Shown here piece by piece: positions 16,453 to 22,904 of a DNA stretch of 22,904 nt. The notes under the pieces are model-generated. The model had not been told where the DNA came from and ran no database searches. It saw only the letters and a list, made by a program, of their open reading frames with translations. Positions within the stretch are counted from its first letter, which is position 1; every line of letters begins with the position of its first letter. The position numbers and the translations under genes are program-made. Source of the DNA: Lachnospiraceae bacterium UBA3316 (lineage in GTDB: Bacteria; Bacillota; Clostridia; Lachnospirales; Lachnospiraceae); the NCBI GenBank assembly GCA_002361955.1, contig DESK01000065.1, forward strand, positions 1 through 22,904, in the 5' to 3' direction.

Positions 16453-17682
16453 TCAGGATAGCAGCCAATCAATTAGATACAGGGACTTGATGCCTTCGTA
16501 GGAATGAATATAATTTCTATCCATTGACAGTACGATTTTTTCGTAGTTGTCGGGTATCATGCGCAGTGGCCGGAGTTCCCGTTTGCGGGTCTCCGGCGAT
16601 TGCATATTTTCTGTTACCTGGATATACAATTTGTCATTTGGCTTTTCAGCTACAAAATCGATTTCTGTTTCACCAACCTTACCGGTGTATACACGGTAGT
16701 CGCGCCGAATCAATTCCAGAAATACAATATTTTCAATAATATGGCCCCGGTTTGCATCTCGATAGCCGAGCAGCATATTGCGAAAGCCCATATCAATGAT
16801 GTAGTTTTTACCTAACGTTTGCAACAGTTGCTTACCTTTCACATCATATCGTTCAACAGAGTAAACGATAAAAGCACTGCGCAGCATGGAGATGTATTTA
16901 TCTACCGTTTTACCTGCGATGTTTTTACCTTTGCAGGTTTGAATATCCCCTTCATGGGATAAAACATTGCCGATGCGGTTCGGAGAAGTAATGCTGCCAA
17001 TGTTGGAGCAGAGAAACAGCATAATTTTCTGAAGCATTCTTTGATCAGCCTGATGGTTACGCTGGAGAATGTCACGCAGCACGACTGTGGAGTAAATACC
17101 TTCCAGCGCCTGGCTGCTCCTTGCTTCGTTAAAATGATATTCTCTCAAGATAGGCATGCCGCCGAACTGCAGGTATTTCTGAAATTTTTCTTCAACCGTG
17201 ACCAATGGGGAAAATTCCCAGAAGGCTAAAAATTCTTTAAAGGATAAAGGCAGCATACGGATTTCTACATATCTGCCGGAAAGCAATGTAGAAAATTCTG
17301 TGGAAAGCAGGTAGGCATTGGAACCGGTAATATAGATATCTACATCAAAGTCGAGGCGAAAAGACTCGATAGACTTTTCCCAATGCTTTACAGCCTGCAA
17401 TTCATCAAATAGCAAATAGGTTTTACCTTTTTTGGGAATGAGCTCACTGACATAATCATAGAAGGAAAGATAGTCAGTAAGATTCCGGTAGCGCAGAGAT
17501 TCCAGGTTCATGTGAATAATGTTGCAGTCAGCTACTCCGCTATCAGACAGGTATTGGTGAAACAAATCCAGCAGGGATGATTTTCCACATCTGCGAATGC
17601 CTGTGATGATCTTGATCAGATCTACATCTTTATGTTGAATGAGTTGACTTAAATATTCAGGGCGATTGATAAGTTCCGTCAT
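16453..17682 (-). CDS. AAA_14/DUF4143 ATP-binding protein
   Basis: A complete 409-residue protein with an N-terminal AAA domain: Walker A GIRRCGKSS (28-36), Walker B YLLFDE (89-94) and a sensor-1-like ITGSNA. The C-terminal DUF4143 part has the pattern ENIVFLELIRRDY...ETEIDFVAE...YIQV, like a PD-(D/E)XK nuclease fold. These proteins are abundant, often strain-variable, in gut anaerobes, and their function is not established. The start is ATG 17682 with GGGAG upstream. Base composition is visibly more AT-rich than the dehydrogenase genes next to it, which suggests horizontal acquisition. It has no partner gene here. Confidence 0.85.
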   Translation of the reverse strand: MTELINRPEYLSQLIQHKDVDLIKIITGIRRCGKSSLLDLFHQYLSDSGVADCNIIHMNLESLRYRNLTDYLSFYDYVSELIPKKGKTYLLFDELQAVKHWEKSIESFRLDFDVDIYITGSNAYLLSTEFSTLLSGRYVEIRMLPLSFKEFLAFWEFSPLVTVEEKFQKYLQFGGMPILREYHFNEARSSQALEGIYSTVVLRDILQRNHQADQRMLQKIMLFLCSNIGSITSPNRIGNVLSHEGDIQTCKGKNIAGKTVDKYISMLRSAFIVYSVERYDVKGKQLLQTLGKNYIIDMGFRNMLLGYRDANRGHIIENIVFLELIRRDYRVYTGKVGETEIDFVAEKPNDKLYIQVTENMQSPETRKRELRPLRMIPDNYEKIVLSMDRNYIHSYEGIKSLYLIDWLLS

Positions 17683-17727
17683 ACGGCGTCTCCCTTATTT
17701 TTTATTTATCGTATACCTAAAACGTGA

Positions 17728-17831
17728 AAAAAGCAAGAGTTTCAGACTTAAAAATCCAAAACTCTATAAAATAGAGAAGTTTCAGAACTTCAAGTCTGAA
17801 ACTTCTTGGATTTGAGGAACCCTTGCTTTTT
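17728..17831. repeat. Compound inverted-repeat structure with alternative hairpins
   Basis: Outer arms AAAAAGCAAG (17728-17737) and CTTGCTTTTT (17822-17831) enclose several further repeats. AGTTTCAGACTT (17738-17749) pairs with 17792-17803. AGAAGTTTCAG (17775-17785) pairs with 17796-17806. These two pairings compete for the same 3' arm, so only one can form at a time. AAATCCAA (17752-17759) matches TTGGATTT (17806-17813), and CTCTAT/ATAGAG form a small stem at 17762-17776. On the minus strand the outer stem ends in a T run, so it can terminate the aldehyde dehydrogenase transcript. It also forms the upstream region of the AAA_14 gene. Confidence 0.75.
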
Positions 17832-17835
17832 CCGT

Positions 17836-19215
17836 TTATTTTAAGAATAGCCGCACCAGCTTCTCATGGGCCTTCCGGTAGGGCTGGTAGCGCATGGGCA
17901 GGTCGATCCACAGCTTTTTGTCTACGATGCTCTTATAGTGGGAGAAGGTCTCAAAGCCTGCTTTGCCGTGGTAGGCACCCATGCCGCTCTCCCCGAAGCC
18001 GCCGAAGCCCATCTCGCTGGTGGCCAGATGGATGATGGTATCGTTGACACAGCCTCCGCCGAAGCCGCAGCGGGCAAGCGTCTTTTTGGCAGCGGTCCTG
18101 TCTCTCGTAAACAGATAGAGGGCCAGGGGGTGGGGCATGGCGTTGATCTTCTCGATGGCATGGTCCAGGGAATCGTAGGTCAGGATGGGAAGCAGGGGGC
18201 CGAAGATCTCCTCCTGCATCACGGCATCGTCGAAGGTCACGCCGTCCATGACGGTGGGCGCGATCTGCCGACTGGCCTCCCGGTAGGTTCCACCCCAGAT
18301 GACTTTTTCGGGCTGTATCAGGCCCAGTATGCGCCGGAAGTGCTTCTCATTGATGATTTTCCCATAGTCGGGATTATCCAGGGGCTGTCGGCCGAACTGT
18401 TTTACGATCTGGCGCTTGATCTGGTCTGCCAGCTCGTCCTTGACCCGGCTGTCGCAGAGAATGTAGTCGGGGGCCACGCAGGTCTGCCCGCAGTTCAGGT
18501 ATTTTCCAAATACGATGCGCTTTGCCGCAAGCTTCAGGTCCGCCGTCTGATCTACGATACAGGGGCTTTTGCCGCCGAGCTCCAGGGTCACGGGAGTCAG
18601 ATGGCGGGAGGCGCATTTCATGACCTCCCGGCCTACAGACTGGCTTCCTGTAAAGAAGATGTAGTCGAAATGCTCTCCCAAAAGGCAGGTGTTTTCCGCC
18701 CGTCCGCCGGTGACTACGGAGACGTAGGATTCGCCGAAGCACTCCCGGATGATCTCGCAGATTACCTGGCTGGTGGCCGGGGAGTAGGCGCTGGGTTTTA
18801 AGACGGCGGTATTTCCTGCGGCGATGGCGTCCACCAGCGGGTCTATGGTCAGCAGGAAGGGATAGTTCCAGGGGCTCATGATCAGAACCACGCCGTAGGG
18901 GGAGGGCTTTTTGTAGCTTCTGGAGGCGAACTGGGCCAGGGGCGTCCACACCGTCCGTTCCTTTGCCAGGGAGCGGAGATGCTTTTGCATATAGGAGATT
19001 TCGCTCAGCACCAGGCCCGTCTCGCACATATAGCTCTCAAAGCTGCTTTTCCCCAGATCCTCCTTCAGGGCGGCGTGGATGAGGGACTCCCGGCTCTTGA
19101 TGGCATTTTTCAGTTTTTCGAGGGCTCCAAGACGGGCGTTTAGATCCAGGGTGGCCCCTGTGTAAAAATAGCGGCGCTGCTTTTCTAAAAGACGGGAAAT
19201 ATCCTGTTCTGTCAT
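17836..19215 (-). CDS. Aldehyde dehydrogenase (NAD(P)+-dependent, ALDH3-like)
   Basis: A 459-residue enzyme oxidising aldehydes to acids with NAD(P)+. The conserved parts are all visible: MSPWNYPF near residue 115, the FFTGS nucleotide-binding segment, LELGGKSP with the general base E212, and NCGQTCVAPDY with the catalytic C246. The 34-residue E-C spacing and the short length fit the class-3/fatty aldehyde type. It overlaps the upstream alcohol dehydrogenase by 4 bp (ATGA), so the two are translationally coupled and probably work on the same alcohol-aldehyde series. The true substrate cannot be read from the sequence. Confidence 0.92.
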   Translation of the reverse strand: MTEQDISRLLEKQRRYFYTGATLDLNARLGALEKLKNAIKSRESLIHAALKEDLGKSSFESYMCETGLVLSEISYMQKHLRSLAKERTVWTPLAQFASRSYKKPSPYGVVLIMSPWNYPFLLTIDPLVDAIAAGNTAVLKPSAYSPATSQVICEIIRECFGESYVSVVTGGRAENTCLLGEHFDYIFFTGSQSVGREVMKCASRHLTPVTLELGGKSPCIVDQTADLKLAAKRIVFGKYLNCGQTCVAPDYILCDSRVKDELADQIKRQIVKQFGRQPLDNPDYGKIINEKHFRRILGLIQPEKVIWGGTYREASRQIAPTVMDGVTFDDAVMQEEIFGPLLPILTYDSLDHAIEKINAMPHPLALYLFTRDRTAAKKTLARCGFGGGCVNDTIIHLATSEMGFGGFGESGMGAYHGKAGFETFSHYKSIVDKKLWIDLPMRYQPYRKAHEKLVRLFLK

Positions 19216-20429
19216 AATGTATGCTCCTCCTTTTTCATCAGCTTATAGTAAAAGGTTTCCAGTTCTGCGGCATCCATCAGTACGGGTACGGGGTAGAGGG
19301 GATTGGCTTCCTTATCCGCATAGTGGGCCAGCTTGGGGATATCCTCCTTCCGGATTTCCGGCACAGTATCTCCGATGCCAAACTTCCGTTTCATATCCTT
19401 TATGGCGTCGATAAAGTTTCTGGCCGCCGTCTCCCGGGGCGTGGTTTTGTCGGCTGCGCCGGCGGCGACGGCCAGGCGGGCCAGCTTTTTGTGGACGGCG
19501 CTGCCGTAGGACTCCAGCACGAAGGGCAGCAAAATGGCGTTGGCCAGGCCGTGGGGCACGTTGTATTCCCCGCCCAGGGAGTGGGCCACCGCGTGCACGT
19601 ATCCCACATAGGACTTGGAAAAGGCGCAGCCTGCGTAGAAGGAGGCCCGCAGCATATTTTGGCGGGCGGTCAGGTTTTTGCCGTCGTTGTAAGCCGTCTC
19701 CAGGTTTTCAAAGATCAGCCGGATGGCGTGGAGGGCGTTTTCCCGGGTTCCCCTGGTGGTGGAATTGCCAATGTAGGCTTCCACTGCGTGGGTCAGGGCG
19801 TCCATGCCGGTGGCGGCTGTGATGGCGGGGGGCAGGCTTACCGTCACCTTGGGATCAAGGACCGCGTACCGGGGGATCAGGGGGAAGTCGTTGATGGCGT
19901 ATTTGTGTCTCGTCACCCCGTCGGTGATCACGGCGGCCAGGGTGGTTTCACTGCCTGTCCCCGCGGTGGTGGGGACGGCGATCAGCAGGGGCAGCTTTTT
20001 GCGCACTTTTAAAATTCCCTTCATCTTTGCCAGGGATTGTCTGGGCTTGGCGATCCTGGCTCCCGTGGCCTTGGCGCAGTCGATGCTGGAGCCGCCCCCA
20101 AAGCCAATGATGGCCTGGCAGTCCAGCTCCCGGTACATCTCCAGGGCCTGGGCCACATTTTCTGTGGTGGGGTTTGCCACCGTTTTGTCGTAGACGGCAA
20201 AGGTGATGGCGCTGTCCGCCAGAGCCTGCTCCAGGCGCCTGGTAAGGCCCAGGTTTCGCACGCCCTGGTCGGTGATGATGAGCACCCGGCTGCACTGCTT
20301 GCTTTTTAAGATATCCGGGAGCTTTGTGACACTGTTTACGACCTCCGGGTTTCGGTAGGGCAGAAAGGGCAGGGCGATTTTCAGGGCCGTCTGAAAGGTA
20401 CGGCAGTAAAGTTTCTTTATGATATGCAT
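19212..20429 (-). CDS. Iron-containing alcohol dehydrogenase
   Basis: A 405-residue member of the group III alcohol dehydrogenases, which interconvert alcohols and aldehydes or ketones with NAD(P)H. The dinucleotide loop GFGGGSSID is at 109-117. Metal-ligand regions DALTHAVEAY and VHAVAHSLGGEYNVPHG hold the expected histidines. ATG 20429 follows AAAAGGAGAAT; a longer frame from 20468 runs back through the operator and has no ribosome site. It is the first gene of a two-gene operon with aldehyde dehydrogenase (4-bp overlap). A role in detoxifying or fermenting aldehydes, possibly those from sugar breakdown, is inference. Confidence 0.92.
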   Translation of the reverse strand: MHIIKKLYCRTFQTALKIALPFLPYRNPEVVNSVTKLPDILKSKQCSRVLIITDQGVRNLGLTRRLEQALADSAITFAVYDKTVANPTTENVAQALEMYRELDCQAIIGFGGGSSIDCAKATGARIAKPRQSLAKMKGILKVRKKLPLLIAVPTTAGTGSETTLAAVITDGVTRHKYAINDFPLIPRYAVLDPKVTVSLPPAITAATGMDALTHAVEAYIGNSTTRGTRENALHAIRLIFENLETAYNDGKNLTARQNMLRASFYAGCAFSKSYVGYVHAVAHSLGGEYNVPHGLANAILLPFVLESYGSAVHKKLARLAVAAGAADKTTPRETAARNFIDAIKDMKRKFGIGDTVPEIRKEDIPKLAHYADKEANPLYPVPVLMDAAELETFYYKLMKKEEHTL

Positions 20430-20456
20430 GACATTCTCCTTTTGAATTACAAATAG

Positions 20457-20469
20457 TTTGACTATCAAA
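20457..20469. promoter_or_regulatory. MarR-like operator in the dehydrogenase promoter
   Basis: TTTGACTATCAAA is a perfect inverted repeat of TTTGA around CTA; the overlapping ATAGTTTGACTAT adds a second inverted repeat. It lies just downstream of the predicted transcription start and about 28 bp before the alcohol dehydrogenase start, a classical repressor position. The sequence resembles MarR-family sites, but no MarR gene is in the window. Confidence 0.55.
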
Positions 20470-20477
20470 TCGAAAAA

Positions 20478-20506
20478 AGTATAGCAATGAGAAAAGAATT
20501 TGTCAA
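20478..20506 (-). promoter_or_regulatory. Promoter of the alcohol/aldehyde dehydrogenase operon
   Basis: On the minus strand TTGACA (20501-20506) and TATACT (20478-20483) are 17 bp apart, close to consensus. Transcription should start near 20471, leaving a short leader that contains the TTTGA/TCAAA operator and the AAAAGGAG ribosome site. Confidence 0.8.
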
Positions 20507-20544
20507 TGCAGAGATTTTGTGAGAGCGGACATTACCCGTCTCAT

Positions 20545-20584
20545 AAAAAACACTGTGCAAAAGAGTTGCCTCCTGCACAGTGTT
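20545..20584 (-). terminator. Terminator after the M56/BlaR-type gene
   Basis: AACACTGTGCA (20549-20559) and TGCACAGTGTT (20574-20584) pair perfectly around a 14-nt loop. Read on the minus strand the stem ends in six T residues (the A run at 20545-20550). It begins only 3 bp after the stop codon of the M56-type gene and separates it from the dehydrogenase promoter. Confidence 0.8.
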
Positions 20585-20587
20585 CTT

Positions 20588-21223
20588 TTATTTTATACGG
20601 ATCCGGCCGCTGACCCATTCACGCTGGGTAAAATTGTATAGGCGCTTATAGCGTATCTTTTTTGTCACCCTTTTTTTGCGTTTCCTTTTCCCTTTTATTC
20701 GGATCGTTTGCTTTCTTTTCACTGACAGGGGTACCTGGATATCCGGGAGAACAACCAAACGGAAATGGTTCTTTTTCTTCAGCTCCCGGCAGATCGCGTC
20801 GATCTGTTCCTGATAAACAGGAACGGCGTCAGGGTGTTCGCCGGCCTCATATTCTTTGATGCGGGCGGCTGACAAAAAATACAAACGCAAAAAGCGCGCA
20901 AGAGATAGAAAGCCGCCAAGGAACCAGAGAAACAGGAGGATATCCCAGGCAGAAAGCAGGATGCTTCCAACGCGGATACCGTGATGCAGGAGAAAGACTG
21001 CAAGAAAATCAGATACAGGCTCCGGCATCCAGAAGGTTTTCGCAAAGGTAAATTCAAAAGGCAGAAAAAGACGTACCGTGGCTGCAAGGATCATGCCTCC
21101 CAGCAAGGGGTATCCGATGCGGATCAAGACCGTCTTTGACCGCAGGATGCAGGTGCACAGAATAATCAGCAGGTTGGACGTCAGGATGCACATCAGCACC
21201 GCCGCAAAAGAAAATGGCAGCAT
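20588..21223 (-). CDS. M56/BlaR1-type membrane protein lacking the protease domain
   Basis: A 211-residue protein with hydrophobic segments at about 6-25, 35-55, 70-82 and 90-115, then a cytoplasmic stretch containing FRLVVLPDIQVPLS. In full-length BlaR1/MecR1-type sensors a similar stretch precedes the HExxH zinc protease. Here it is replaced by a strongly basic tail (about 169-211, KRKQTIRIKGKRKRKKR) and no HExxH is present. A frame slip after VPLS would instead give PVSEKKANDPNKREKETQKK and end at 20646, so a frameshift or deletion is likely. The gene begins 4 bp after blaI and ends at a good terminator. It may be a decayed sensor or a natural protease-less one; expression is unknown. Confidence 0.65.
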   Translation of the reverse strand: MLPFSFAAVLMCILTSNLLIILCTCILRSKTVLIRIGYPLLGGMILAATVRLFLPFEFTFAKTFWMPEPVSDFLAVFLLHHGIRVGSILLSAWDILLFLWFLGGFLSLARFLRLYFLSAARIKEYEAGEHPDAVPVYQEQIDAICRELKKKNHFRLVVLPDIQVPLSVKRKQTIRIKGKRKRKKRVTKKIRYKRLYNFTQREWVSGRIRIK

Positions 21224-21227
21224 ACGA

Positions 21228-21638
21228 TCACCTCTCCTGGAGCTTGTTCTTATACTCCTTCAGCATTTTTTCCATCGTTCTGATTTCCTCTAAAGAAATG
21301 GGGAAATCAGAGAGATCGCCTAATAAGCCGGAAAAAATATCCACTTTTGATACATTGTGGTAAGCGTCAAAGGTATTTTTTAGCTGAGCCGCTAAAAACT
21401 GTGCCCTGGAAAAGGTGGGGCGGTATCTACGGCATAACACCGTCCCGCTATGGACAATGTCCGCCACACTGATATACTCATAGGCCAAAAGCTTGCGAAG
21501 CACAGCCTGGACGGTGCTTTTGGTCAGGTCCGGACATACGGACACGATTTCTGACGCCGTCATAGGGGTATCGGAATCCCACATAATATCAAGAATCTGG
21601 CGTTCTCTGTTTGTTAAATGCATCTGTTGCTTTTTCAC
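21228..21638 (-). CDS. BlaI/MecI/CopY-family transcriptional repressor
   Basis: A 136-residue winged-helix repressor. The start is GTG at 21638, supported by GGAGGT six bases upstream; the ATG five codons later has no comparable site. The DNA-binding domain (about 6-75) shows the family pattern LTNRERQILDIMWDSDTPMT, then SEIVSVCPDLTKSTVQAVL and RKLLAYEYI. The C-terminal helices (about 85-136) should dimerise. In classical systems an M56 protease partner relieves repression. Here the partner lacks that domain, so induction may be lost or work differently. It may repress its own promoter at 21677-21710. Confidence 0.88.
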   Translation of the reverse strand: MKKQQMHLTNRERQILDIMWDSDTPMTASEIVSVCPDLTKSTVQAVLRKLLAYEYISVADIVHSGTVLCRRYRPTFSRAQFLAAQLKNTFDAYHNVSKVDIFSGLLGDLSDFPISLEEIRTMEKMLKEYKNKLQER

Positions 21639-21676
21639 TGTATGACCTCCATTCTGTTTTTCTTTATCTTATAATA

Positions 21677-21710
21677 CTTTATTAAAGAAAGCAATATCAC
21701 CAGTTTACAA
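21677..21710 (-). promoter_or_regulatory. Candidate blaI promoter and operator
   Basis: On the minus strand TTGTAA (21705-21710) and TTTAAT (21681-21686) are 18 bp apart. The -35 lies inside the inverted end of the neighbouring insertion sequence. A perfect inverted repeat CTTTATTAAAG (21677-21687) covers the -10 and could be the operator, although it lacks the TACA/TGTA core of classical BlaI sites. Confidence 0.35.
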
Positions 21711-22317
21711 CTTTTTGGGAAAAATAAAGATACAAACCCATGTTTCTTATCGTTGTCTCCATACTGGCCCTGGGTATCTTCCGTTCTGTATGATTTGCAC
21801 ACAGACATGTGCTTTCAAAGCTTTCAAGCACATCACTGAATGCGTATTACTATGCACTTAAAATTGACAGGCTGGACAATGGAGCCTGGAGGGATGTGAC
21901 GCTGTCCAAAGCTCTAAGGGCAGTGCCTGGCCAGTTAGCTGCACAGCCGCTGTTCCTTTCCATTGATGACACTATGGTGGAAAAGGAAGGGGAGAAATTT
22001 GAACTCTGTTCAAGGCTTTTTGTCCATGCTGCACATAACGGCTCCAATTATCTGGACGGACACTGTATGGTAAGCATTCTGCGGTCATTCCCGGTTCTGG
22101 CGGATGGTTCCATACGGTATCTGTCTGTCCCGCTGGGCTACCAGCTCTGGGACAAAAAACAGACTAAGCTGGAAATTGCTGCCGGAATGGTGCGCCAGGC
22201 CATGGGCAGTATTGGCTCGGACAGGCAGGTATTCCTGCTTTGTGACAGCTGATACTCAAAAGGATGTGTTGCAGGGCTTGTCGGATTTTAAAAATGCCCA
22301 AAACTTGTAAACTGGTG
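21698..22317 (+). mobile_element. Internally deleted insertion sequence with both inverted ends
   Basis: CACCAGTTTACAA at 21698-21710 is repeated in inverted form at 22305-22317, and similarity continues inward (CTTTTTGGG against GTTTTGGGC). Between them is the N-terminal half of a DDE transposase. At about 620 bp it is far shorter than a full element of this kind needs to be for an intact transposase, so it cannot move by itself. No direct target repeat is obvious at its edges. Confidence 0.75.
21740..22288 (+). pseudogene. Broken DDE transposase, N-terminal half
   Basis: Reading from ATG 21740, the frame matches the start of the transposase encoded on the opposite strand nearby (SILAL, RH, LSSTSLNAYYYALK), but TGA at 21791 interrupts it. 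From GTG 21809 it is open through LSIDDTMVEKEGEKFE, with the first catalytic aspartates, and HAAHNGSNYLDGHCMVSI, to FLLCDS. A second stop, TGA 22250, falls where related proteins have Trp (DSW). The frame then reads YSKGCVAGL before similarity ends near 22282, just short of the right inverted end. The C-terminal half with the last acidic residue is gone. The exact family (IS4- or IS701-like) is not settled. Confidence 0.75.
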
Positions 22318-22776
22318 TATCCTAATGGAACGGCAAGGTAAACAATCTGTTGGTTTCTCCATACAGGGACACAAAGCATAAGGCTGACAAAGCAGTGTCC
22401 ATTCAGATAGTTGGAGCCATTGTGTGCGGCGTGGTCGAAAAGTTTTGATACATGCTCAAACTTTTTCAATACATAGAAAGACAGGCTGACTGCGTAGGAT
22501 TTCCGGGATCAGTTTTAAAGCGACAGATGCTGTAACATTCATAAACTTAGAGTAGTCTACTTTTGCATAAGAGCAGGCATAGTAAAACGCATTCAAAGAT
22601 TTTTCTGTAATACCAGACAAAAAATGTCGATAAAGAAAACGAATGGAATGAGCAGATTCCATTGCTAAAATGGAGAACACCAATAGAAACAGCGTTTCAG
22701 CAATCGGAGCAGAAAATGTATCAAAATAAATAGAAAAATATTGATGAAGTCTACCAATTAGGCTTTTGTTGTTGTA
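22318..22776 (-). pseudogene. Broken DDE transposase fragment with deleted catalytic motif
   Basis: From about 22776 one minus-strand frame reads SLIGRLHQYFSIYFDTFSAP, then LAMESAHSIRFLYRHFLSGI, to SQPVFLCIEKV and a stop near 22456. Similarity continues in another frame as KKFEHVSKLFDHAAHNGS, then NGHCFVSLMLCVPVW to AVPLGY. Compared with the neighbouring copy, a dozen or so residues including the DDTMV motif are missing at the switch, so a small out-of-frame deletion removed the first catalytic aspartate. The related but clearly diverged sequence shows two separate insertions, not a duplication. Confidence 0.7.
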
Positions 22777-22778
22777 TT

Positions 22779-22864
22779 ATGAGTTTATCGTACAGAATCA
22801 CTTTCTTTCGTAATGGTTGTCGTAAACTCATTATACATCAGAAAGCTCTGTACGATATTTTTTT
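22779..22864 (+). repeat. Hairpin with T tract near the end of the second insertion sequence
   Basis: ATCGTACAGA (22787-22796) pairs perfectly with TCTGTACGAT (22847-22856), followed by ATTTTTTTT. Inside it, CTTTCT (22801-22806) matches AGAAAG (22840-22845). ATGAGTTTA (22779-22787) also matches TAAACTCAT (22823-22831), giving a competing fold. On the plus strand this is a good terminator shape and could stop transcripts leaving the element antisense to the transposase. Confidence 0.6.
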
Positions 22865-22904
22865 TATGAAAAAACTTGTAAAGCCTGAATTATTCACGGA
22901 ACAG

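Larger units (their letters stand above)
22318..22888 (-). mobile_element. Second, truncated insertion sequence of the same kind
   Basis: This element points left. Its 5' end near 22871-22888 carries TTTACAAGTTTT (minus strand), the same as part of the ends of the neighbouring element. The body is a transposase fragment cut off at 22317-22319, precisely where the other element begins. The missing 3' half is not found on the far side of that element, so it was probably lost in a deletion next to the insertion. Confidence 0.65.

Noticed and set aside
17866..18801. Plus-strand 311-codon frame opposite aldehyde dehydrogenase
   Set aside because: Shadow of a GC-rich gene with clear catalytic E212 and C246 on the minus strand.
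1..22904. tRNA or rRNA genes
   Set aside because: No cloverleaf with a recognisable T-loop or acceptor pairing and no rRNA-like segment was seen on reading either strand.

Overview
The window looks like chromosomal DNA of a mucus-associated, spore-forming Gram-positive gut anaerobe, most likely a Lachnospiraceae-type Clostridia. This rests on GC-rich genes with strong AGGAGG-type ribosome sites, a BofA-family sporulation protein, a BlaI/M56 pair, and large secreted glycosidases carrying FIVAR, Big_2 and BspA-type leucine-rich modules. Species cannot be settled from sequence alone.

Layout. (1) 1-891 is AT-rich and nearly gene-free. It holds a long imperfect hairpin, a strong promoter, a possible 27-codon peptide, and two terminator-like hairpins just before the first large gene. 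(2) 892-11504 carries two secreted multidomain glycosidases, a GH29 alpha-fucosidase and a GH110 alpha-1,3-galactosidase with an NPCBM/CBM51-type module. Between them lies an independently transcribed cytoplasmic TPR/P-loop protein. The two enzymes share FIVAR, Big_2-like and lysine-rich leucine-rich C-terminal modules, and together suit removal of fucose and blood-group-B galactose from mucin or other host glycans. (3) 11583-15631 is a compact operon: a TetR regulator, a cytoplasmic GH13 alpha-glucan hydrolase and the glycogen branching enzyme GlgB. Its promoter overlaps a perfect 16-bp palindrome. (4) 15812-16364 has BofA and a TSCPD-domain protein, convergent. (5) 16453-17682 is an AT-rich AAA_14/DUF4143 ATPase, probably acquired, next to an elaborate inverted-repeat structure. 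(6) 17836-20429 is a two-gene alcohol/aldehyde dehydrogenase operon on the minus strand, with a good promoter and a MarR-like operator. (7) 20588-21638 is a BlaI repressor followed by an M56/BlaR-type membrane protein lacking its protease domain. (8) 21698 to about 22888 holds two decayed, related DDE-transposase insertion sequences facing each other. The left one keeps both inverted ends but has stops and an internal deletion; the right one is cut off where the left one begins.

How it fits together: regions 2 and 3 describe outer-sugar release from host glycans outside the cell and alpha-glucan storage or turnover inside it. The dehydrogenase operon is a redox/aldehyde module under separate control. 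The right edge is a site of insertion-sequence decay that may also have reshaped the blaI promoter.
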